64,000 nt of DNA, from positions 2,418,001 through 2,482,000 of the forward strand of contig NZ_CP048711.1 in the NCBI RefSeq assembly GCF_010669285.1, written 5' to 3'. A program made the position numbers and the translations under genes. Position 1 is the first letter of the stretch, and each line of letters opens with the position of its first letter. A model generated the notes under the pieces. That model searched no databases, was not told where the DNA came from, and was given only the letters and a program-made list of their open reading frames with translations. This DNA comes from Kineobactrum salinum (GTDB lineage: Bacteria > Pseudomonadota > Gammaproteobacteria > Pseudomonadales > Halieaceae). Shown piece by piece: positions 9,629 through 17,448 of this stretch.

Positions 9629-10063
9629 ATGCTCTGGTTTCTGGTTTTGCATATTGTCGCACTACTGTTCTGGGGAGGTTGTCTACTCTATCTGCCAGCG
9701 TTGATTGTCAGCACTGGTCCGCGCGCGACCATCTTCGCTGACCAGCCCGACCCGTTCGATTCAATTGCACGTTTTGTGTTTACCCGTATCGCGACTCCCG
9801 CGGGCTTGCTGGCAATTATCGCCGGTACGCTGGTGTTCCTGACTGATCTGTCGGTCAATATCTGGCTGATCGTCAAGCTGAGCCTGGTCGCGGTGCTGGT
9901 GATGGTGCACAGCCTGCTGGGCCTGTTGATCCTGCGGGCGGAGGCAAACAACGCCAAGCCGTTGCGGATCTGGTGCGGTCTGCTCGGTGTCTGTGCCGGC
10001 CTGTTGCTGGTGGGCATACTGTGGCTGGTGCTGGCGAAACCCGCTATCCCGTTGCCGTCATGA
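9629..10063 (+). CDS. CopD/HemJ-like small membrane protein
   Basis: A 144-residue protein with four predicted membrane helices, beginning MLWFLVLHIVALLFWGG and followed by YLPAL. The His in the first helix and the YLP motif resemble the CopD/HemJ superfamily, which includes protoporphyrinogen oxidase HemJ, but the rest is too divergent to claim that activity. It stands at the head of a cytochrome c oxidase cluster and converges on the DUF2231 gene with only 5 bases between stops, so a role in haem or copper handling for the oxidase is plausible but inferred. It is divergent from gpmI, about 240 bases away. Confidence 0.7.
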   Translation: MLWFLVLHIVALLFWGGCLLYLPALIVSTGPRATIFADQPDPFDSIARFVFTRIATPAGLLAIIAGTLVFLTDLSVNIWLIVKLSLVAVLVMVHSLLGLLILRAEANNAKPLRIWCGLLGVCAGLLLVGILWLVLAKPAIPLPS

Positions 10064-10068
10064 GCAAG

Positions 10069-10575
10069 TCAGCGGTCTTCGTGCCGTTCCATCCGGCGGT
10101 CGCGCGCCCGGCGCCGGGTGGTCTTCTCCGGCGCCACACCCACTGCGTGATCGTACACCAGTTGGCCTCCCAGCAGGCTGGTCAAGGCGATCATGGCTCC
10201 ACTGAGCAGCGACAGGTAGACGCCCCACGGCTGGATGTGAAGGTCCGGCCCTCCTATTCGTATCAACCAGTTGAGACTCGCCAGCGACAGCAGCATCACG
10301 GCCAGAATCGCATGGCACCAGGCGGTGATCAGGCGCCGGATCCGGGCGACGATGAGCAGATCCAGCAGCCCGATGGCACCGGATATCCAGCCGCCGAGGG
10401 CGCCGACACCGGCGAGCCAGAGACCGGCGCGGGCCCAGAAAAAATCGCCGCTTGCCAGGTAGGCAAGATCGGTGCCGATCAGGCCCAACAGCGCTGCCAC
10501 CGGGAAGTGGATCAGCATCGGATGAATCGGATGCCCGCCAATCGACATCTTGCTGAGGATGATTCCGGTCGCCAT
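10069..10575 (-). CDS. DUF2231 membrane protein
   Basis: A 168-residue protein with about four membrane helices and the DUF2231 hallmark GGHPIHPMLIHFPVA near the N-terminus, whose conserved His residues may bind a cofactor. The C-terminus is an Arg-rich cytosolic tail. Function unknown. DUF2231 proteins often sit near respiratory oxidase genes, as here, where the gene faces CopD-like at its 3' end and coxB at its 5' end. The start is ATG 10575; an internal ATG at 10548 (MSIGGHP) would remove most of the overlap with the proposed coxB start. Confidence 0.8.
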   Translation of the reverse strand: MATGIILSKMSIGGHPIHPMLIHFPVAALLGLIGTDLAYLASGDFFWARAGLWLAGVGALGGWISGAIGLLDLLIVARIRRLITAWCHAILAVMLLSLASLNWLIRIGGPDLHIQPWGVYLSLLSGAMIALTSLLGGQLVYDHAVGVAPEKTTRRRARDRRMERHEDR

Positions 10576-11322
10576 TGCGCACCTCCGCTGCCGCCCCGTG
10601 CCAGATCATGGCGCCGCCGGGCCGAAACCAGATTAACAGCCATTGCCGCGCTTATCACGCTCCCGCTGCTCACTGCCTGCAGTGGGCCCAGGTCGGCGCT
10701 GGATCCAGCCGGCCCCAGTGCCAGGGCTGCTGCCTGGTTGTGGTGGGGCATGGCTGGCTTGTTCGGGCTGGTTTTTGTTGCCGTCGTGGGCTTGTGGATG
10801 TACGCGCTGTGGCGCGACCCGGGCACACCGGGCGAAGTCCAGGCAGAGCGTGTGCAGCGGCGCTGGCTCATCGGTGGCGGCCTGTTGTTGCCCATTCTCT
10901 CCATCACTGCGGTGTTGCTGGTGGGGATTCCGCTGGGCCAGCGCATGTTGCCGCTACCGGCGGGCGAGGCGGTCCGCATCGATGTCACTGCCCACCAGTG
11001 GTGGTGGGAGGTCAGCTACCCGGACAGCGGGATCGTGCTTGAGAACCAGCTGTTCATTCCCGCCGGCCGGCCTGTGGACCTGTATTTGACCAGCGCCGAT
11101 GTCATCCACTCGTTCTGGGTGCCGCGGCTGGGTGGCAAGATGGACATGCTGCCCGGACGCAGCAATGTATTGCGGCTGGAAGCGGACCGGCCGGGTACCT
11201 ATCACGGCAGCTGCAGCGAGTTCTGTGGCACCGGCCACGCGCAGATGACATTTACCGTGCAGGCGCTGGCGCCGGCAGAGTACCGGGCCTGGCTTGATGA
11301 GAGGAGGCAGAGCGGTGACTGA
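10531..11322 (+). CDS. coxB: Cytochrome c oxidase subunit II (lipoprotein type), start uncertain
   Basis: Subunit II takes electrons from cytochrome c through the binuclear CuA centre. Visible features: a hydrophobic signal ending in a lipobox (LLTAC), two membrane helices (about 10735-10800 and 10860-10940), WWWEVSYPD, and a full set of CuA ligands (His in DVIHSFW; Cys, Cys, His and Met in CSEFCGTGHAQM). No haem c motif follows. There is no good in-frame start close to the signal peptide. The ATG at 10531 gives an unusually long n-region and overlaps the divergent DUF2231 gene by about 45 bases, so the true start may be a rarer codon around 10588. The 3' end overlaps coxA by 8 bases. Confidence 0.88.
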   Translation: MPANRHLAEDDSGRHCAPPLPPRARSWRRRAETRLTAIAALITLPLLTACSGPRSALDPAGPSARAAAWLWWGMAGLFGLVFVAVVGLWMYALWRDPGTPGEVQAERVQRRWLIGGGLLLPILSITAVLLVGIPLGQRMLPLPAGEAVRIDVTAHQWWWEVSYPDSGIVLENQLFIPAGRPVDLYLTSADVIHSFWVPRLGGKMDMLPGRSNVLRLEADRPGTYHGSCSEFCGTGHAQMTFTVQALAPAEYRAWLDERRQSGD

Positions 11323-13834
11323 ACGGGATGGCGCGGACAACCACCAGCGCCACCGGGAGCTGGAGCAGGTCTGGGGCAACCTCCCGGGCTGGGGCGCGCT
11401 TGCCGCGGTGAACCACACCTCGGTGGGGTTGCGCTTTGTGGTGACGGGGCTGTGCTTTTTCCTGGTCGGTGGCGTGCTGGCGATGCTGATCCGTACCCAG
11501 CTGGCGCTGCCGGAGCAGGATATCGTCAGCGCCGGGCTCTACAGTCAACTGTTCACCATGCACGGCACGGTGATGATGTTCCTGTTTGCGATCCCGGTAC
11601 TGGAAGGCGTCGCCATGTACCTGGTGCCGAAGATGATAGGCACCCGTGACCTGGTATTCCCCCGGCTGAGCGCCTTCGGCTATTACTGCTACCTGTTCGG
11701 CGGCCTGATCGTGCTGTCCAGCCTGTTGCTGCAGATCGCGCCTGCGGCGGGCTGGTTCATGTACACCCCGCTCAGCAATGCCCGCTTCTCCCCTGGCCCG
11801 GGAGCGGACTTCTGGTTGCTGGGTATCACCTTCGTCGAGATTTCCGCCATTGCCGCCGGTGTTGAACTGGTGGTGTCTATCCTGCTCACCCGGGCCAACG
11901 GCATGAGCCTGAACCGGATGCCGATTTTCTGCTGGTACATGCTCGGCACAGCGCTGATGATCATATTCGGATTCCCGCCGCTGATTCTGGGCAGCATCCT
12001 GCTGGAACTGGAGCGCGCCGCCGGCTGGGTGTTCTTTGATGTGGCAGGCGGCGGCGATCCCTTGTTGTGGCAGCACCTGTTCTGGTTGTTCGGGCACCCC
12101 GAGGTCTACATCATCTTCCTGCCGGCGGCGGGTATCGTCTCGACCCTGATTCCGGTGTTTGCCAACCGGCCGCTGGTCGGCTACCGCTGGGTGGTGCTGG
12201 CGATCATCACCACGGGATTCATCAGTTTCGGCCTGTGGGTGCACCACATGTTTACGGTGGGCATCCCGCAGCTTGCACTGGCTTTCTTCTCCGTGGCCAG
12301 CATGCTGGTCGCGATTCCCACGGCCATCCAGTTGTTTGCCTGGCTGGCTACGCTGTGGACCGGCCGCGTGCGTTTCCAGCTGCCGATGCTCTGGGTATCG
12401 GGCTTCCTGGTGGTGTTCGTCTGCGGCGGCCTGACGGGTGTGATGCTGGCGCTGGTGCCCTTTAACTGGCAGGTGCACGATACCCACTTCGTGGTGGCCC
12501 ATATGCATTATGTGCTGGTCGGGGGCATGCTGTTCCCGCTGGTGGCGGGGCTCTACTACTGGTTGCCCCATGTTTCCGGACGGCTGCCGTCGATGATTCT
12601 GGGCCGCTGGGGCTTCTGGCTGTTCTTCGGCGGCTTCAATCTCACCTTCCTGCTGATGCACTTGACCGGCCTGCTGGGCATGTCGCGCCGGGTCTATACC
12701 TACGAGGCTGGCCTGGGTTGGGACTGGCTCAATCTGCTGTCCTCGGTGGGAGGGTTTGTGATGGCCCTTGGCGTCGCTGTGGTGATCGTTGATTTCGCGC
12801 TGCATTTTCGCTTTGGCCGCAGGGCCCAGCCCAATCCCTGGCAGGCCGACACCCTGGAGTGGGCCACGCCGATGCCCGTCAGCGCCTACAATTTTGCCAG
12901 CCTGCCCGATGTGGGCAGCAGGCATCCGCTGTGGGAAGACCCGGCACTGGGCGAGCGCATTGCTGCCGGCGAGTACGGCCTCGCCCGGATCCAGCATGCC
13001 CGGCGCGACATCTACGGATCTGCCCCTGTCAGTGGCAGGGTCTGCAGCGTTATCCATTTGCCCAGCAACTCCTGGCTGCCATTGCAGCTGGCGCTATCGG
13101 TAGCGGCGCTTTGCATCTGTCTGCTGCTGAAGGTCTATACCGGCGCATTGCTGGCAGTGGCCGTGGTTCTTTTCTTTGCCCTGCGCTGGGGGTGGCACAA
13201 TGGCGCCCATCCGCGGGCGTCCCCGGTGCGCGTGACGGATCCGGTGGATCCACCGCTGCACTCCCGCACCCGCAGTGGCCCCGGCCTGTGGGGCATGGTG
13301 ACCAGCCTGATGGCCGATGGCACTTTGTATGTCGCGCTGCTGTTTGGCTGGTTTTACCTGTGGACAGTGGCGCCCCGGTGGCAGCTGCCTGACGCTGCGC
13401 CGCTGGAACTGACCCCCCTGCTGGCCAGTGGGCTGTTGCTGAGCCTGGCCGTGCTGGTCTACTGCCGTGCACTCACCTGGCTGGAGACCGGCAGCGACCG
13501 GAAGGCACTGTCCGGGTTCGGGGCCAGTGCGCTGCTGGGATTGGTGCACTGCCTGGTGCTGGTATGGCTGCTGCTCAGCGCGCCGCTGCGACCGGCGGAG
13601 CTTGCGCACGACGCTGTGCTGACGGTGATGTTGTATTATCAGCTGCTGCACAGCGGCCTGGCGACGGTACTCACCCTGCTGCAGCTGCAGCGGTTGCGGC
13701 TGGGCTATGTCGGCAAGGCGCTGCCCTACGAGGCGCTGGTGCTACAGCCCCTATGGCTGTATTCGCTGACGGTGTTCTGGCTCAGCTTCGCCGCATTCAT
13801 CCTGTTGCCGCTGGCCTGGACGGGTACCTCATGA
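11315..13834 (+). CDS. Cytochrome c oxidase subunit I-III fusion
   Basis: A haem-copper oxidase catalytic subunit fused to subunit III, 839 residues. The N-terminal part (about 1-540) has all metal-binding residues: MHGTVMMF (haem a His), GHPEVYI (CuB His, cross-linked Tyr and D-channel Glu of A1-type enzymes), VHHMFTVG (two CuB His) and HFVVAHMHYVLVGG (haem a3 and a His). A loop follows, then about seven C-terminal helices (about residues 590-839), five of them matching subunit III. The start chosen is GTG 11315, with AGGAGG at 11302-11307 and an 8-base overlap with coxB. TTG and ATG codons at 11294 and 11297 are alternatives. It should reduce O2 and pump protons. No haem-A synthesis genes occur in the window. 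Confidence 0.93.
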   Translation: MTERDGADNHQRHRELEQVWGNLPGWGALAAVNHTSVGLRFVVTGLCFFLVGGVLAMLIRTQLALPEQDIVSAGLYSQLFTMHGTVMMFLFAIPVLEGVAMYLVPKMIGTRDLVFPRLSAFGYYCYLFGGLIVLSSLLLQIAPAAGWFMYTPLSNARFSPGPGADFWLLGITFVEISAIAAGVELVVSILLTRANGMSLNRMPIFCWYMLGTALMIIFGFPPLILGSILLELERAAGWVFFDVAGGGDPLLWQHLFWLFGHPEVYIIFLPAAGIVSTLIPVFANRPLVGYRWVVLAIITTGFISFGLWVHHMFTVGIPQLALAFFSVASMLVAIPTAIQLFAWLATLWTGRVRFQLPMLWVSGFLVVFVCGGLTGVMLALVPFNWQVHDTHFVVAHMHYVLVGGMLFPLVAGLYYWLPHVSGRLPSMILGRWGFWLFFGGFNLTFLLMHLTGLLGMSRRVYTYEAGLGWDWLNLLSSVGGFVMALGVAVVIVDFALHFRFGRRAQPNPWQADTLEWATPMPVSAYNFASLPDVGSRHPLWEDPALGERIAAGEYGLARIQHARRDIYGSAPVSGRVCSVIHLPSNSWLPLQLALSVAALCICLLLKVYTGALLAVAVVLFFALRWGWHNGAHPRASPVRVTDPVDPPLHSRTRSGPGLWGMVTSLMADGTLYVALLFGWFYLWTVAPRWQLPDAAPLELTPLLASGLLLSLAVLVYCRALTWLETGSDRKALSGFGASALLGLVHCLVLVWLLLSAPLRPAELAHDAVLTVMLYYQLLHSGLATVLTLLQLQRLRLGYVGKALPYEALVLQPLWLYSLTVFWLSFAAFILLPLAWTGTS

Positions 13835-14178
13835 TGTCGCCGTATCATCCGCTGCAACTGGTGCTGGGCCTGATGGTCTGGAGTGTCTGGTTCGTCTTTC
13901 TCTACGGTGGCCTGTCCGTGGCCTGTCAGTTTGCCGCGCCGGATCCCGTTCGCGGCGCCTTCACCTGGATCAATGTACTTGGTCTGGGGTTGGCGCTGTT
14001 GGTCGCGGCCGTGCTGCTGGTGGCCGCCTGGCGCTGTGGGCGCGCAAGCCGGGCCCCGGAGGCGGGGCCTGCGGCCGGGCGTTTTATAGCGAGTGTGGCC
14101 GCAGCGGTATATGCGCTGGCGGCGCTGGCGACCCTGGGGATTGCACTGCCGGCATTGATGTTGCCGCCGTGTCTGTGA
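13831..14178 (+). CDS. Small membrane protein of the oxidase cluster
   Basis: A 115-residue protein with three predicted membrane helices (around residues 5-30, 45-70 and 85-110). The start ATG at 13831 overlaps the stop of the oxidase fusion (ATGA) and its own end overlaps the ctaG-like start, so it is embedded in the operon. I do not recognise a family. By position and size it may be an accessory oxidase subunit or assembly factor. Longer upstream in-frame sequence is an out-of-frame shadow of the oxidase gene. Confidence 0.75.
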   Translation: MMSPYHPLQLVLGLMVWSVWFVFLYGGLSVACQFAAPDPVRGAFTWINVLGLGLALLVAAVLLVAAWRCGRASRAPEAGPAAGRFIASVAAAVYALAALATLGIALPALMLPPCL

Positions 14179-14984
14179 GCCGCTGCGGTTTGTTGGCCGC
14201 CCTCTGTCTGGCGGCTTGCAGTATGCCTGCACTGGCCCATAGCCCGCTGGCGGGTGGCGGCGGTCAGGAGCAGCTCGCGGCGCTGACCAGCGCTGCGCTG
14301 CTCGCATTGCTGTGGCTGCTGTATCTGGCGGGATCGCGGCGGCGGCCGGCGCGACGGGGCGCGGCCCTGCTGTTTCACGGCGCGATGCTACTGTGCTGGT
14401 TTGCAGTTCTGGGGCCGTTGGACCAATGGGCCCAGACCAGCGCCTCGGCCCATATGACCCAGCACATGCTGTTCATGGTGGTCATTGCCCCGCTGTGGGT
14501 GCTCAGCACACCGTTGCCGCAGTTGGCTGCGGCGACGGGTCGTGGCGGAGCGTTCATCTGGGAGCCGCTGTTGCGCTTTACCCGGCACCCGCTGCTGGCT
14601 GCGTGGCTGCATGGGCTGGTGATCTGGTTCTGGCACACTCCCCGCTTCTACATGCTGGCGCTGGAGCATCCCTGGTGGCATGTGGTGGAACACGCGCTGT
14701 TCCTGGCAACCGCGGGCCTGTTCTGGTGGTCAGTACTCAGGCAGGGGCACGGCAGGACGCACTGGGCGTTGTTTGCCTTGCTGTCTACATTGATGCACAC
14801 CGGCTTTCTCGGGGCCGTGCTGACGTTCGCGCGGGCGCCCCTGTATGGCAGTGCGCAAGGCCTGCCGGACCAGCAGCTGGCGGGCCTGATCATGTGGGTT
14901 CCCGGCGCCATTCCCTACCTGCTCGCCGCCGCCTGGGTCTGTTACCGCGGCTACCGGCAGTTGCGGCGGCAATTGCCCGGCTGA
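14169..14984 (+). CDS. ctaG: Cytochrome c oxidase assembly protein, CtaG (caa3) family
   Basis: A 271-residue membrane protein of the caa3-type CtaG family: an N-terminal signal-like helix (cleavage near LAHS), then about seven helices with conserved His residues (HMTQHMLFMVVIAPL, WFWHTP, WHVVEHALF, LMHTGFLGAVL). The family is associated with assembly of the copper-containing oxidase and is unrelated to the Cox11-type protein also named CtaG. The GTG start at 14169 overlaps the preceding stop; a GTG at 14175 is the alternative. Last gene of the oxidase operon. A gap of 165 bases follows before the rhodanese gene. Confidence 0.88.
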   Translation: MSVSRCGLLAALCLAACSMPALAHSPLAGGGGQEQLAALTSAALLALLWLLYLAGSRRRPARRGAALLFHGAMLLCWFAVLGPLDQWAQTSASAHMTQHMLFMVVIAPLWVLSTPLPQLAAATGRGGAFIWEPLLRFTRHPLLAAWLHGLVIWFWHTPRFYMLALEHPWWHVVEHALFLATAGLFWWSVLRQGHGRTHWALFALLSTLMHTGFLGAVLTFARAPLYGSAQGLPDQQLAGLIMWVPGAIPYLLAAAWVCYRGYRQLRRQLPG

Positions 14985-15149
14985 CAGTGGGGCTGCGCCG
15001 TGTGCCGGGGTCCTGGCGGTACTGGTTGCAGCCGGGCTTAGCCTGTATACTTGCGCCCTTTTCAACCCGGCTTGATCGCCCCGATTGCCAGAGCGCTGGT
15101 GGCGGTGCTGCAATTGACCAATCCCTGAGGTTTTACGACACACCGGACT

Positions 15150-15563
15150 ATGGCCCTATTTCTTGAGTTTCTTGCCCAGCAGTGGGTATTGTTCGCCGCC
15201 CTGTTCGCCGTTGTCGTGATGCTGATCATGCACGAGGCGCGCAAGGCGGGCCCGGCGCTGAGCCCGCAGGAAGCCATTAATCTGGTGAATGCCGAGGATG
15301 GTCTCTTCGTGGATCTGCGCGACAGTGCCGAGTACAAAGCGGGACATATCGTCGACGCGCTGCATATTCCGGCGGCCAAGCTCGCCAGCCGCAGCGGCGA
15401 GCTGGAGAAATACAAGTCCCGGCCGCTGATCCTGGTCTGCAAGATGGGCCAGCAGGCGGGTGCCGCCAGCAAACAGCTGCGGGCGGAGGGTTATGACAGG
15501 GTCTACAAGATGGCCGGTGGCATGATGGAGTGGAGCAACCTGCAGCTCCCCACCGTCAAGTAG
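15150..15563 (+). CDS. Membrane-anchored rhodanese-like protein
   Basis: A 137-residue protein with one N-terminal membrane helix (about residues 8-27) and a rhodanese domain (about 40-130) carrying the active-site Cys in VCKMGQQAG. It may transfer sulfane sulfur or act on a thiol substrate at the membrane. It heads the conserved series rhodanese-grxC-secB found next to gpmI in many gammaproteobacteria (compare E. coli YibN). Here the series is separated from gpmI by the oxidase cluster. A TATACT at 15046-15051 may be its -10 element; no matching -35 is convincing. Confidence 0.9.
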   Translation: MALFLEFLAQQWVLFAALFAVVVMLIMHEARKAGPALSPQEAINLVNAEDGLFVDLRDSAEYKAGHIVDALHIPAAKLASRSGELEKYKSRPLILVCKMGQQAGAASKQLRAEGYDRVYKMAGGMMEWSNLQLPTVK

Positions 15564-15578
15564 TCCGAGGTGGCTGTG

Positions 15579-15842
15579 ATGAGCGCCCAGGTGACCCTGT
15601 ACACAACCCGGTTTTGTCCCTATTGCGTCAATGCCAAACGGCTGCTGCAACACAAGGGCGTGGATTACCGCGAGATTCCGGTCGACGGTGATGTCGACAG
15701 GCGTGCCGAGATGGCGGCGCGCAGCGGCCGGCGCACTGTGCCGCAGATCTGGATTGATGACCGGCATATTGGCGGCTTTGACGAACTGGCGGCGCTGGAT
15801 CGTCAGGGCCGCCTCGACCCATTACTGAAACTGGCCCCATAG
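15579..15842 (+). CDS. grxC: Glutaredoxin 3
   Basis: A dithiol glutaredoxin of 87 residues that reduces protein and glutathione mixed disulfides with electrons from glutathione. It has the active site CPYC near the N-terminus, the cis-proline TVPQIWI and the glutathione-binding GGFDEL. The ATG at 15579, preceded by CCGAGG (15565-15570), is preferred to the in-frame GTG at 15570. It lies 15 bases after the rhodanese gene and 32 bases before secB, in the usual order. Confidence 0.95.
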   Translation: MSAQVTLYTTRFCPYCVNAKRLLQHKGVDYREIPVDGDVDRRAEMAARSGRRTVPQIWIDDRHIGGFDELAALDRQGRLDPLLKLAP

Positions 15843-15874
15843 GCCAATACCGCAACCCGATGGAGGACGGCTCA

Positions 15875-16378
15875 ATGGCCGACGAACAAGCACAGGAAGC
15901 AGGCACTGCACAGGACCAACCGCAACAGCAGTTTGCCTTGCAGCGCATCTACACCAAGGATATCTCTTTTGAATCTCCCGCCAGCCCGGGTGTATTCCGC
16001 AAGCAGTGGCAGCCAAAGGTCAATGTCGATCTCAATACCAAGAGCGACAAGATTGACGACCAGGGTAACTTCGAGGTGGTGCTGACGATCACGCTGACCG
16101 CCAAGATCGACGACGAAACTGCCTTTCTGGTGGAAGTACAACAGGCTGGTATTTTCGTGATTGTCGGCATAGAGGGCGAAAACCTGCGCCGGGTACTCGC
16201 CACCGCGGCGCCCACGATCCTGTTTCCCTATGCGCGCGAGAGTATCGATTCAATCTGCGTAAAGGGTGGCTTTCCGCCAGTGATGCTGGCGCCGGTCAAT
16301 TTTGATGGCCTGTATTCCCAGGCGCTGGCCAAGCAGCAGGCTGAGGGCCAGGGCGAGGAACAGCCGGCCACTCACTAG
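15875..16378 (+). CDS. secB: Protein-export chaperone SecB
   Basis: A cytosolic tetrameric chaperone that keeps preproteins unfolded and delivers them to SecA. The 167-residue acidic protein has FALQRIYTKDISFESP, the FPYARE...V.GGFPP segment typical of SecB, and a variable Gln/Glu-rich C-terminal tail. The start ATG at 15875 has GGAGG at 15862-15866; the upstream in-frame ATG at 15860 is rejected. It is followed by a strong hairpin and then trmL. Confidence 0.96.
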   Translation: MADEQAQEAGTAQDQPQQQFALQRIYTKDISFESPASPGVFRKQWQPKVNVDLNTKSDKIDDQGNFEVVLTITLTAKIDDETAFLVEVQQAGIFVIVGIEGENLRRVLATAAPTILFPYARESIDSICVKGGFPPVMLAPVNFDGLYSQALAKQQAEGQGEEQPATH

Positions 16379-16388
16379 TACTGAACAA

Positions 16389-16422
16389 GCCGCCCGGACC
16401 GGGTTGTCCCGGCCTGGGCGGC
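16389..16422 (+). terminator. Hairpin after secB
   Basis: A nearly perfect 15-bp inverted repeat (16389-16403 with 16408-16422, loop TTGT, two mismatches), beginning GCCGCCC and ending GGGCGGC, 11 bases after the secB stop. The following bases are only moderately T-rich, so it may attenuate rather than fully terminate transcription into trmL. Confidence 0.5.
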
Positions 16423-16465
16423 TGCTGGGGTTTGTTGCGCAGCTCCATGTCCGAGGAATGCAAAA

Positions 16466-16942
16466 GTGTTCCATATTGCCCTCCATGAACCCCGTATCGC
16501 CCCCAATACGGGCAACATTATCCGCCTGACAGCCAACAACGGCTGTCATTTACATTTGATCGAACCGCTCGGGTTTGATCTGGATGAAAAGAAAGTCCGG
16601 CGGGCGGGCCTCGATTACCACGACCTGGCCAGGGTCAGCAGACACCCGAACTATCCGGCTTTCCTGCAGCACATGCAGGGGCGCCGTATCTTTGCCTGCA
16701 CTACGAAGGGTCGTCATCGCCATGATCAGGCCAGGTTTGTCGCTGGCGACGTGCTGCTGTTCGGCTCAGAAACCGCGGGCTTGCCGCCCGCCATTCTGGA
16801 GAGCTTCCCCGAACAACAGAAATTGCGGCTACCGATGCTGCCAACCAGTCGCAGCATGAACCTGTCCAATGCAGTTGCGATAGTGAGCTACGAAGCCTGG
16901 AGGCAGATCGGCTTTGCCGGTGGCGGTATTACGTCGAGTTGA
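16466..16942 (+). CDS. trmL: tRNA (cytidine(34)-2'-O)-methyltransferase
   Basis: A SPOUT-family methyltransferase that 2'-O-methylates the wobble base of certain leucine tRNAs using SAM. The 158-residue protein has the family motifs: [21 protein letters not shown] at the N-terminus, [10 protein letters not shown] in the middle, and the knot segment [22 protein letters not shown]. The start is GTG at 16466 with GAGGAA 8 bases upstream. It ends before a long repeat-filled gap and converges with ntrC. Confidence 0.95.
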   Translation: MFHIALHEPRIAPNTGNIIRLTANNGCHLHLIEPLGFDLDEKKVRRAGLDYHDLARVSRHPNYPAFLQHMQGRRIFACTTKGRHRHDQARFVAGDVLLFGSETAGLPPAILESFPEQQKLRLPMLPTSRSMNLSNAVAIVSYEAWRQIGFAGGGITSS

Positions 16943-17053
16943 TATTGCCGCGCGCGGCACCAGGCCGCCGCCCCCGCAAGGCGCGCGGCGCATACCGGGG
17001 CCGGTGCGGTCCCACCGGCCGCACCATCGGCCGCATCAAGTCGCACCGGCCGC

Positions 17054-17247
17054 ACCACCGGCTGGTGCGTTTCGTGCCTCAACGCACCCTATGCCGCTAT
17101 GCCGCTATGCCGCTATGCCGCTGCATGCCACGATCCGCATAGGGTGCGCTGACGCAGGAAGCGCACCAAGAACGCGAGAAGCACCGATGCAGGAAGCACA
17201 CCAAGGGCGCGAGAAGCACCGATGCGAGAAGCTCACCAAGAACGCAG
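17054..17247 (+). repeat. Tandem repeat block, unit A
   Basis: The first of two long imperfect direct copies (the second is at 17276). It contains a hairpin (GGTGCGTT paired with AACGCACC), four copies of the octamer ATGCCGCT (17091-17122), and a 12-bp inverted pair (CGCACCCTATGC with GCATAGGGTGCG). Three degenerate units of about 34 bp follow (from about 17155), each a GCAGGAAGC-like start plus CACCAAG and GCGAGAAGC-like segments. The short upstream stretch 16981-17053 is also repetitive (CGCACCGGCC). Not coding. Confidence 0.85.
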
Positions 17248-17275
17248 GAAGCGGTGGCCGGAAGCGGGGAGTACG

Positions 17276-17444
17276 CCACCGGCTGGTGCGTTTCGTGCCT
17301 CAACGCACCCTATGCTGCTCCATGCCACGATCCGCATAGGGTGCGCTGACGCAGGAAGCGCACCAAGGACGCGAGAAGCACCGATGCAGGAAGCGCACCA
17401 AGGACGCGAGAAGCACCGATGCGAGAAGCTCACCAAGAACGCAG
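17276..17444 (+). repeat. Tandem repeat block, unit B
   Basis: The second copy of the block at 17054, with the same hairpin, inverted pair and 34-bp subunits but only one degenerate octamer instead of four. Together the two copies fill most of the 506 bases between the convergent trmL and ntrC stop codons. The stems could stop transcription from both sides; no T-run is present. Confidence 0.85.
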
Positions 17445-17448
17445 CCGC

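Noticed and set aside
10575-11042. Alternative coxB start at ATG 10607
   Set aside because: It is in a different frame from the CuA domain and gives no signal peptide.
17150-17445. Possible CRISPR array from the 34-bp units
   Set aside because: Units are contiguous and degenerate with no unique spacers, and there are no cas genes. The Cas4-like motifs at 44.6 kb belong to a helicase fusion far away.
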